DNA of 64,000 nucleotides from positions 37,525,192-37,589,191 of the forward strand of contig NC_068349.1 in assembly GCF_014633365.1 (NCBI RefSeq), given 5' to 3'. The stretch comes from Diospyros lotus. Taxonomy: Eukaryota > Streptophyta > Magnoliopsida > Ericales > Ebenaceae. Shown here in pieces: positions 23,801-35,800 of the stretch; the stretch's first letter is position 1, and every line of letters begins with the position of its first letter. The translations under genes were made by a program, and so were the position numbers. The notes under the pieces are model-generated. The model worked only from the letters and a program-made list of their open reading frames with translations. It was not told the DNA's origin and did no database searches.

Positions 23801-26800
23801 ACAAGGTTAGTGCATGACATTCTGTGCAAACTGAAGTAGGAGAGCTCTAGTTTTTCATTTTATTTACTTGTGGAACTTTGGTGAAATGGAATATTCCCAA
23901 GAGAAGTTTCATGATAATATTTATCTTGCAGAAGTGAGGATCCAAAATCAATGGGAAAAAAATCTGGGGCCTTCCACTTGCTGGGTATGCGCTGGTTATG
24001 CTTACTGTTATCCTGTTGTTAGATAGGGCCTATGTGTTACAAATTGTAAGGCATCCTTCCATTTTGTGCTTGTAGATGCTGAAGAGAGTAGCCCGGCAAA
24101 ATCTGCAGCATCTTGTCTGCATGTACATGGTATAGGGTCTGCTTCAAGTGCAGCTATGCAAACATTTAGTGCGGCACGGAGGGTAATTTCCAAATCAACA
24201 AGAATTCAGACATGCCCGACATTCTTCTGAGTGCATTCCTATTCATTTTTTGGAATAGATTGACAATTATTATTCTTATCTTACATAAGCTTTTTCTAAC
24301 ATACTTGCTGATCTTCACTTTATCGAATTGGTGGGCCTGGTTACTACTAGTATTACATGCTATCTTCAATAGAGCTTTTTTGTTTTTGAAATGGCATGTG
24401 GCATTAGATAATGTAGTCATTAACTGTTATTCTCACATATATGTGATCAAATCTGTTAAGGGTTTCTATTTTCAGTTGCTTTCACTGTAAGTATACAGAA
24501 GATTCACTGTTCTGAGCATTTTGTGGCAAAATGGTAAATACAAGAGGAAGTATGGACTTGATTCTAGATATGTAGTATTCCCCAAAAAATGTGAACATTA
24601 GTATTGAATCTGGATCCATATCTCACAAACTTGAAACAATTTATTTTACTTAACAAAAACCTGGAAGTAGAGAGCAAGCCTTGGTAGCAATGGTAAGGTT
24701 GCTCTTTTTTGACTAGAAGGTCACATGTTTGAGATGTGGAAGCAACTTCTTTCCAGTGTATATATATATAACAGGGAGAAGGTTGTGTGCAAATACGAGC
24801 TTCCCCCAGCCCTCACAAAGTGGGTAGTCTAATGCACTAGGAAAACCCCAAAAGAAACAAAAACCTGGAAATAATTTTACTTAGTAGAGCTGAAAATGAG
24901 ATCTTTACTTACCAAAGAGGGAAAAAAAAGAATAGTTTTTTGTCCCCTCCTCCTTTTTCTCTTTCTTTGTTTGGTTTTTGGGATAGGTTAATTAGTTCTT
25001 TTATGAAAGGGGTTAGAGGTTCTGGGTCAAGAGGGATGGCCTGACTTGTCATTTCCTTAATATCCTAGCTATCCAGGAGAACTGTTCCATATCCTATGAA
25101 ATGGTGTAACTGGTTGCATTTTGTTCTTAATTGGATTTGCTATCTATTGAACTCAAATATCTGCAACTTCTAGTTTGGAAGTCCAATCAGGATTTTGAAC
25201 TTGAGTTGATAAAGGAGAATTGAAAGATTGTTAATGGGTTATGGGGTTGGGGGCACATAGAATTGAAAGATTGTTAATTTTTTGATTTCAGTAACAATCA
25301 CAAGCTTTAAAATCCCACTAGGTTGGGTTGGCTATCATGAATTCTTTGATTATGTGAATAAATCTTTCAAATTGCATTTGTAGTTGCTTCCTGAGAGTAT
25401 GAGGGAAAAAATGGGCCAATCCATGTGCATGCACTTGAAGCCTGTTTTTTTTCTAAGTTGGACCGATGGGAACATTTATAGCAGCTTCAGGGAAATAGCA
25501 TCCCAATATGTGGTCCTGGCCATTTAAAAAAGGGCTGGTTCATCCTTTAACAAGTTAACTTATAGATATGTAGGATATATTCTCTGTGAACTTAGTAGGA
25601 ATTAGCATCAAAGTGGAGACACTGTTAACCTAGATCTCACCCTTATATGATCACTCAAAACACTCAAACGAAATCTCTCCTTAATTCGCAAATGAACAGC
25701 AATCAGAAAACCAATCAAGAACCAATCAAGAACACACAACACACAAGAATTTACCCTGGTTCGGTCTTAATGAAGACCTACATCCAGCTTGGCTTTTGCC
25801 CCCACTTTCTCCACTATCTTGAATGATAATACAAGATTACAAAGCACTCAAACTCAACTCTCACCTAGCCCAAAAACCTGAAAGCTATATAGAGTTGATA
25901 CAAGAAAGATATACACTCTCCTCACTGCTCAATCTTATCCCAAGACAGATCACTAATCCGAGAAAGAAAAGCCACACCCAAAAGCCTTCCCCTCCGCCTC
26001 TTTATATAAGAAACTAAAAGGAGAAAAGCCCCCTGACTGACTGCCCAAAACTGGCAGTTACAACCAACTCGGTCAGCCCTAGAAAAATAATAAAATCCTT
26101 CTAGAAATACAGCAGAAACATTACATGAAAATATTCCTACTATTACAAGCCCTAATCTAGAACAAATGCTTTAACAGACACTAACAGGGAAATCTCTTTT
26201 CTAGGTTCTGACTTCTAGTTGATGAGGTTAGTCTTTCATGTTCTACTAGATACATATTTTTTGCTGGATTACGCTCGCGGTTTGTAGCAGATATTGGTGT
26301 ATCCTATGATGTTTAAATAGTACTGAAGAAAAAGCCAAATGTTGAATTAAATTAAGAAGAGGTTTCGGTTATCAAGTGAGAATTCCATTTTTGTAATTGA
26401 TGATGTTCCATTTTTGATACAGTTTGGCTAGTATTATGTATTATTTGAAATAATTGGTAGGTAAAATAGAAATGATTTTGATACAATGATTGTTAATGGG
26501 TGGCATGCAACAGTAGTGTTAGACTGTGAGTTTCTTTCTGATCATTGGTGCATAAAGAACAAATTTATTGAATCTTATATCCATTGGTATTATTCCCAAA
26601 TATGGTACCTTGTCAGGTACATTCTTGGCTGCTTTTTTTGTTTCACTTTGAGGATCACATTGTTGCATTGAAAATCTCAGAAAAGTTACCCTTTTTTTTA
26701 TTGTTTATTTGTCTAGTAGCTGACGCCACAGTGTGGGATTAAGGATTGATACATTGTATATGTTATATTTCTCTAGCCTAGTAGCCGGACATTTTCCTTG

Positions 26801-29800
26801 AGAATGATGACTGTATCTATTGCAGAAGTTTCTGGGCGTGTCTCTGATTTTCAGAAAACACAATTCTATAGAGAGGTCCTTTTGTAATATATGGTCACTG
26901 CCAATCTGCCACCCCAACAAAATTTTCTAATTTTCAGGATAAAGTGGACTGTTTTTTCATCAATTTGTATATTAAGATATGATCAGGAGGTAGTAGGCAT
27001 GGATGAGGTTCTTTTTTGTTTAGTTTTGATTGAGTTTGACTATGAAGATATGGCCCAAAATAATGAAATGAATTGATTTTAACGGGGAGGTGTTGTATTG
27101 AGGCCATGTAAAGAGAGTCACCGGAGAAGATCTTCAATCGTGCCCGAGATCCTGAGGAGTAAATCTGACATCACCTTCTTTTCAAGTTGTAATTCATTGC
27201 CTCTCTTTTTATTTTCTTTCTTTTTTTTTTTTTTGTTTGGGGGGGGGGGGGGGGGGGGGGGCGTATGCTGCAAGCTTTGCTGCCTTGATGGTAGGCATTT
27301 TGGGAATATTTCAAAATAGTAAACTCACCAAAGAGATCTTCAATCTTGCTGGAGTTCATAAGTGTTACTGATATTGTCAACTGTCAAGTTTTGTTTTCCA
27401 TTTTCTTGCCCATTTTTGTTTTTCTTTTTCCTTTCTTTTGCTGGGGCAGTTGATGATGTGCATTTTTGGAATGGAGATTACCTGTTTCTTCTACGGAAAG
27501 AAAGTGCATAGCAAGAGAAAAACAAGTGGGTGTCAATGGTTTGTATAAAGATTTCTATGAAGTGTCTTTGGCCTTCCTCTACCTCTTTTGTTATAGACTT
27601 ATTTCAATCCATCCACTCGCTTCACAAATGCTTATATATATATAAAAAAAAAGTCATAATAAATAAAGGAAGGAGATCAGCATGTACTCTTTTAGAATTT
27701 TTATAAAGAAGTTAAAGTTGAACAGGAGGATAATATTAATTTTGATTATTCCCTTGTTATATGCATCTCCAGCATTTTCCAAAGTAATTTTCCTCTCACA
27801 GCCTCTTGAATGCATCAAAAGAATAAAAATCCTGTTAGCTTTATCACCCCACTGAAGCTTACTTCATCTACAATTATGATTTTGGCACTCAAGTTTTCTA
27901 TAACTGTTAGAATTGGGAGCACTGGCAGCCTTGTAATCCTTGCAAGAAACAGATCAAACACCCCTCAACACACTCTCAACTCACCCGGCCAAGATACAAC
28001 CAACACAACAGTCAATAAAGAGTAGAAATAAAAGTATAAACAGAACAAGAAAGACAATTAAATCACATGAGGAGATACTGGTTTTTATCCTGGTTCATGC
28101 CACGTAAATGACACTACATCTAGCCTTAGAACCACCTTCGAGAGCAGTCTTTATTTACAAGAATTCAATCAGTACAGCGGTAACCCTTCTCTCCCTTCTA
28201 TTTTGAGCACCCCAATTGTTTTCCCCTAAGATTACAAAGCTAACAATGCCTAACCTTCCTCTCAGAAACAATCAGCACTCGCGAACCATAGAATGAGAAA
28301 AGTCTACTACACACACACCCCTTGCCCTCTATTTATAGAGTAGGCTGGATATCCCAATGAAGACATAAACATATTTATAGTTTAACCCTCCAACTATCAT
28401 TAATTATAGATTAGGATATAAACTTCTATTTAATTCTTCATTGGCCCTCAAGTGCACTGCTTTCATAGATCTTCTTATCTTATACTCGAGACAACACTTT
28501 AACAATTCTCCACCATTGTCTTGAGTATACTTCAACCTTCATCCATTCAAGCCTTGGCCTTCGAATAGAAGAATTTGACCTGCTCTCATAGGTTCTTCCT
28601 GTGGCACCTGATCACTCAAACACAAAACAAACATTAAGAATATCAAATTAATGCTGTAAATTTCAACAAGGGGACACCTTGGATCATACTTCCAGCTGCA
28701 TAACCTATACATGCAACTTTAATTAGGATTATTCCTTCTTCTCAAGGGGTTTTCCTAATGAATACATTCCTAACATCAATATGATTGGTCTCTCCATGGT
28801 GGGACTAAATTCTAAGCCAATTTGAATTGCCCATTGGCTATCCCAACTTGGCATCACCTTTAGGGTTTTTACTGCACAAACCACAATCTATACCCCTTAA
28901 AAAAATACATGGCTTTTCATCTAGGTACACTCCACCATAAACCAAATCCATACTCAATGTTATTCCTTAATCCCAAAGGTTCCAAACTTTTACACAGCAT
29001 CACATCAACAGTGCACCATACACAGATTGGCCTTAACATTGCTAGACTTACTCCTAGCTTTCCAAAACTGGTCTTTAGGCTTTACCACTGTCCTTCCTTC
29101 TCATGTTTGTTTTAAACAAACAAGACTGCTTGAATTTTCTTTTAATTCTCCTCTATCTACCTACTAGACTACCAAGATATGCTTAAGATTAAGGTAACCT
29201 AGGCTGCTTTAAGCTGTTCAAACCCTATTCCAATCTCTATGCCTTACTATTTCCCAGCTTATCCTTCCTCCCACACTCTCAAACATTGATCTAAACACTC
29301 AGCTACACCTTGAGAGTTCTATTTGGAGAAAATACCAATGAAGCTGCCTCTCAATATACTAGGCATACCACTGGAATACTCAGCTTCCACATGCACTCAA
29401 TTTTAACCCTTTTTTGGACTCTTCCAATCTTATATCTTACTTAAGGAATTACTATCATACCTAGAGAGACCTTCTAAACAATCAATCCTTGCTTACCTTT
29501 CCCTCTAGCCTCTTATCCCTTGGCTACACTATAAGATCACTTTTCCCTTAGTTTTCACATGGATCATGGCTGTTAGAGATACCTATTCGACCCAAATTAA
29601 GCCTTCATGTGCTGCTTTAACCAATGGCCATTTGTCTAGACTTTTTCCTAGACTTTTCCCCATTTCCAACACCTTCCTTAATACTCAAATAGACACTTCA
29701 CAGCACTCCACCCCTTTAACCTAAGGGATCTTCCATTTAAGTCCAAGTTTCATTTCTCCCCAAATTTACATGACTCCATGCCATTCATTTGGACAAGAGT

Positions 29801-32800
29801 GCATCACCTCTTCTTATACAAGAGGTTCCATTTTTCAGCCTATTCCTTAGCACTCAAACCAAAGCCTAAGCATCCTTTAAACCCAACATTCCATACCTCA
29901 CTAATACTTTCTTGTGGTTCTATCTATTACCCTTCCTAGGCAACACTCTAAACCTTTTACTCCCTTGCTCATTATCAACTTGATGATTCTATTTCCCTTT
30001 CCTTGCTTAGTCTGGACTTTGATCAACAATGGATACACCATACAAGATAACATTTGCACACACCATTTCCCCTCACTGCAAGAGCCAAAGCTATCTTAAA
30101 CACTAGCTTCCTCCCTCTCACAATCCAGCCCAAGCTTACACAATGAATATGACCAAAAAATTTTCAGATTTCCCTATTGCTATACCGTGGTTCATAGGCT
30201 AGTTTCAGACATTTCCTAAGGATTATACATGCTGTTTTATTTTTCCAGCATCCCAGATTCAGAGTTTTCCCACATAGGTAAGAACCCTAGCTTTAGAAGT
30301 CCTAGGCATACCTATTTCACAACTCTAAACCACCTAACCTTTCACACCAGAAACAATTTCCAGTAAGCTCATACTCAATTCCAGCAAGCTCATATACGCT
30401 TGGGAATTCCTTAGGGACACACCATCTCCACTAGGTTCACCTAACCTAGCTCCACCATGAGACAAGGCCTAGACAGGTTCCTCTTAGATCCTAGAAACTA
30501 ATCTCTAATGGGCCTTTGACATATACAAGGTCTGTTTTGGAGACTTCTACATTTGGTAACCTTACCAAACTACATGGTTCCTATTCCCTTATACCTGTAA
30601 ACTTTTCCCTCCCCTAATATCCCTAGCCTTAGATACCTTTTCTTAGACCTTGCTCACCGAAGTGAGTCATCCTCAAAGAATGCCCTTTCCTAACTTATCA
30701 TAGGCTTTCCTTAGTGGCTGCAACTTATGCACATAAAAAATGCAAGCCTGCACAACATAACCTCCATTCTTGAGGGTTGCTACCATCTCTCTAAGAGATC
30801 CTTGCATATGCCCTTCTTCATGGCAACGAAAGCATTTAACCACTCTCTTGCCACTCCTAGACTTAGACTGAGACCTACCATTTAACCTAGGGTCTCTATT
30901 TCTTGTTTTAGAGTTTGCTGCCAAAGCTTCTATGGCAGATTTTTGGGACTCTACCTTGTGTTGTAAATCCTTGGAATTCAAAGCTCCTATCACGTCATCT
31001 AGGGTTAGCTTATCTCTCCCATGCTTCAAGATATCTACAAAGGTCTCATAAGACTTAGGAAGAGAGTGCAATAAGACCAAAGCCTTATCCTCATCTTCAT
31101 ACCTAATATTTATATTCTCAAGATCCAAACACAGTTTATTAAAACTGTCCATATGGTCTTGCAACCTTTGACCCTCACTCATCTTGAAGGAAAAAAATTG
31201 TGTTTTCAAGTACAACCTATTAGAGAGGGTTTTAGTTATGTAAAGTGCATCTAACTTATTCCAAAGTTCCTCCGCAGTTGTCATCTTTGATACCTCCCGC
31301 AAAACTTTGTCTCCTAGGCTTAGAATAAGGGTGTTAAAGGCTCTTTTGTTGGTCTCTTTCCTCTTATCCTTGATTTCTTTTTTCTGGACTTAAGTTAGGG
31401 TTTTAGGCATAGGCTTTTCAGCCTCTAGGACATCCTCCAGTCCAAGATTTCCCAAAAGGGCTCTCATCTTTATCTTCCATAGGCCAAAATCGTTTTGGCC
31501 ATCAAATTTCTCAACATCATACCGTGCGGTAAAGGCTATAGAAGCCATTCCTGCGGATTTGTGATGAAATTCTAAGTTCTTGATGGTTCTTGATGAGAAG
31601 ACCCGGCTTTGATACCAATTTGTTAGAATTGGGAGCACTTGCAGCCTTGTAATCCTCACAAAAAACCGATCAAACACCCCTCAACACACTCTCAACTCAT
31701 CCGGCCAACATACAACCAATACAACAGTCAATAAATAACAAAAATAAAAGTATAAACAGAACAAAAAAGACAATCAAACCACATGAGGAGACACCGGTTT
31801 TTATCCTGGTTCATGCCACGTAAATAACACTACATCCAGCCTTAGAACCACCTTCGTGAGCAGTCTTTATTTACAAGAATTCGATCAGTACAACAATGGC
31901 CCTTCTCTCCCTTCTATTTTGAGCGCCCCAATTGTTTTAGTCTAAGATTACAAAGCTAACAATACCTAACCTTCCTCTCAGAAACAATCAACACTCGCAA
32001 ACCATAGAATGAGAAAAGTCTATTGCACACACACCCCTTCTCCTCTACTTATAGAGTAGGGCGGATATCCCAATGAAAACATAAACATATTTACAGTTTA
32101 ACCCCCCAACTATCACTAATTACAGATTATGATATAAACTTCTATTTAATTCTTCATTGGCCCTCAAGTGCACTGCTTAGACAGATCTTCTTATCCTATA
32201 CTCAAGACAACACTTTAACAATAATCAAGCTTAATAAGGGAAATGAATTCACTTTCAATCCTTGCAGTGGTCTTTTTTTCACATGAAAGTGAATTAATCT
32301 ATCATATGTGATTCGCCATTTGCCTTTTTGGATGTTGATCCAACATAGTTAAATTTATCTTTTCTTGGGATGACTTGATCTATCAAGTTTCACCATAACT
32401 TCATTCACACTTAATTTTTACAAATCTACATTCCATATATTTGATTTTCAATCTACTCAACTTAAAACCTTTAGATTTCAAAATGTTTCTCCATATCTCG
32501 AGCTTAGTGTTCATCCTTTCTAAAGTGTTCCTCCATACACCAAGTCACTTTTGGTTGGATGTGTTTAATGAAGTCATCCATTACTATGGCAAAGAGAAAA
32601 GGACTTAATGTAGATTCTTGATGTAGTTCAATTATAATCAGAAAAACCTTAATATCTCGACGTTCTTGCACATGTTTCTACTCTATGATGCATGTCTCTA
32701 ATAACCTATAAATAAGCAATTCAAACTCATTTTTTCTCTAAATCCCTCTATACGACTCCTCCAGGGACTTTTTCATAAGCTTTTTCTAAATTTATAAATA

Positions 32801-35800
32801 CCATATGTATATCGTTTTGTTTATCTCTAGATCTTTTTAATAGGCGCCTCAATAAGTATATAACTTTATTGACCTGCTAGGCATGAAATCCAAACTGATT
32901 TTCAAATACCTTGGTTTCTCTTCTTAACCTTTCCTCATTCACTCTCTCCATAAGTTCCATATTGGGCCATTATCTCAATTCCTCTATAAATTATAATTTC
33001 TATAGCTCTGATAATCTCCAATGTTTTATAAATAGGAATTAGAGTGCTCATTTTCCATTCTTCAGACATCCTTTTCGATTTAAGAATCACATTGAATAAT
33101 TTCGTTAATCACAAAATACCTTCTTCTCCCATGCATAATATGTAGCAAGTTTTCTTAGCCTTAATTTTTTTCATACCTCCTTAATCCACCACCACGACTC
33201 CTTTTGGTTTAAAGCTTTTCCTTTTCTCTCCTAAAACAACATTTTTTGCATTTCAAATTGTAGTAGCATCTCTTTCACATTAGATTTGTTTTACTTTTCA
33301 CATTCCACTCTCTATGCCGCACTTTTTTTTCTTAAAAATAACTTACTTTTCACCTTTTAAATCCCATCATTTTGATTCTTTGGCTTCATTTCTTATCAAA
33401 TCCTTCCATCCTTCCTTTTCCACTTTTTGATATGGAAGTAAGGACAATAAGTCCATGTTGAGTGGTTAGGCACTGTTCAGGTATAACTTTACAATCCTTA
33501 CAAGACAAACGATCTCCTTGCCTTATAAGAAAGAAGTTTATTTGGGTTTATGATATGCTACTCTTATATGTAATCTAATGTTCATCCCACTTGAAAATTG
33601 TATATAGATATAATGAGATCTATATGATGTGACAAAATCCAAAATAATTTTGCCTGACCATCTCTTTTTCCAAGGCCCTGACCTTTATTCACATCTTTAT
33701 ATTCATTCACTTCTCTACTTACATGACCATTCAAATCATCTCCTACAATAGTCTTCTTACCTCTAGGTATTCTTGCAACATCCTCTCTAAATCCTCCTAG
33801 AACTTATGTGTATATGCACTAATAATATTCATAGTCTCCTTTCCTAGCCAACCTCTTTCATCCTTTAAAGTCTTATCCAAAATAATTCCCACTCTTTTTA
33901 TTGTACATATCTTGACAGACCAGACATTTTAGTTGTTGTAGTTTGCATCGAGTTTAAGCCCTAGAAGAAACTAGTGAAGCCCATAGTATCAAGTGACAAA
34001 ATATTCTAAGTATAGTTACGTACTTATGTATGGGGGTTATAATAGGAAATGTGTAGTCTTTTATTTCCCTTGTAACATCCACCCAAAATGTCTATAAATA
34101 AAAGACATAGGGCAGCTATCTGGGGTGATCATTCATTTTGATGTGTGCGAGTGTAGGGTGTGAGAGAAGCTAGAAGAAAGATAGACTTTGTAATCTCCAA
34201 GATTGATTGTACTCGTGTGTATGTGTGAGAGGGGCTCTTGTGTATTGGTTTCGTTCATTCTAGTGGATTACTCTTGGATCGAAGAGGAGCAATCCGAACC
34301 AGGATAACTTGCGTGTGTTCACTTGTGTGGTTTAGTTGTTTTTATCTCATTCAAATTCTATTCTTGCATTTCAATTTGTTATTTATGTTGTTGTTGTTGT
34401 TTCTGGTCTCGACTAAGAGTGAGAGATTGACATTGAATTGAGAGGATCCTAATGCTCCTAATCTTAACATTAGCCTTCTTACCAACCCATCTTGTATCTT
34501 GGAGGCAAGTAATATTAATTCTTCTCTTAGGCATCACCTCAACAACTTCCATAGATTTCCTTGTCAATGTTTCAATATTCCATTATCTAATCCTAAGTTT
34601 ATCATTTTGGACTAGCTTCTTTACTTGCATCCGCCAGTGAAAATCCAAGAACCCTTGCAAATTTAACACTACATTTGGACACTGATGCAATGGCTCTAGC
34701 CCATTTTTTATTATACTCGAGCAATATGGCATGTTGTTCAAAGGGTTATGACCCTATGAAATGATATTTTATCTAGAATTCATGATAAGAAATTTTGATG
34801 ATTTTTATGCTAGTTGTCGGCTACCTAATGCAACATTTCTCTTTTGTTTGGGCATTAGACTGGCTGTGATAAGAATTATACTCTTAATACTAAAGTGTTA
34901 AGGGATTACTCAGCCTAGGTGCAGTTATTCAACTTATCTTTGACCAAATATTATAATTTATATTGCTTGAGCAATCCTTTTGTCATTTCTCATTTTCCTT
35001 GCTAGTTGCCTTGTGGTATTTAACCAATGGCTGACAGCCAACAAAGATTGGCCATAAGATGGAAAGGACTTCACTATCCTAGGTCACACGTCAGGCACTT
35101 GCTATCAAACTCTAGTTTAGCCTGGTGGGTAGTGTTGCCCATCCCCTTCAACAGACTAAGCTCTCCCTTTTCTTGTTTGATATGGGATTTGCAGCACATT
35201 TTCATGCTAATTTGTTTTGCCCTCAAAACAGGTCAGGCCACCCTGCCTACTCTCCTTGAAAGGCTTGGTGTGAAAATGGATCAAGAACTAGATCGCTATG
35301 ATACCACTTTGTGATGGGTCAGGTGCTTGCCATTCAATTGAAGAACTTGTGGGATTTGTGACATTTGTCCATGAATGTCAGGACCCTAGGGTGTATAGTA
35401 GCTTATAGTAGGGTTGAGTGTAGCAAATTATTTTTCAGGAGTAGTAGTTAATTCTGTTAAGTTGTTAGCTATAGTTATTTTACTTCTTGTATTTTCTGTT
35501 TTGTTTTTATAATAGAATCCTAGCATAGAACTGGAGAAGTAGCTATATAAAGCTACTAGGGCTGTTGTAGAGGGATCATCCAGAAATATCAATTGAATCT
35601 TCTGATTTCCTCTCTCAAAACTCTCTCCCCCTCTCGGATCTGTCTCTTTCTCTCCCTCAGCTTCTTTTCCTCTCTTTCCCCCTCTCGATTCTCTCTGATT
35701 CTCCCTCTATTCTCCCGCTCAATCTCCCTGTTTCTTCTGCCTCTTTCAGTTTTTCCCTCTCTTTCTCTAATTCTGCCCTAATTCTTCCTAAAATCTTCCC

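Larger units (their letters stand above)
27905..32220 (-). mobile_element. Non-autonomous Ty1/copia element with gag only (TR-GAG-like), 4.3 kb
   Basis: Two 600-bp LTRs (27905-28504 and 31621-32220) with TGTTA...TAACA ends. Flanks are ATAAC and ATAAT, one mismatch from a perfect TSD. The minus strand reads 5' LTR, primer site (31605-31617), copia gag with one nonsense codon, then about 2.2 kb with no protease, integrase, RT or RNase H signature, then a purine tract and the 3' LTR. Gag-only LTR elements of this layout are known as TR-GAG; movement would need a partner's Pol. LTRs differ at about 20 of the first 240 bases by hand count, so the insertion is not recent. Confidence 0.9.

Noticed and set aside
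27905..32220. CRISPR-like or phage-like repeats
   Set aside because: The long repeats are LTR pairs with TG...CA ends and target duplications in a plant genome; no array of short spaced repeats exists in the window.
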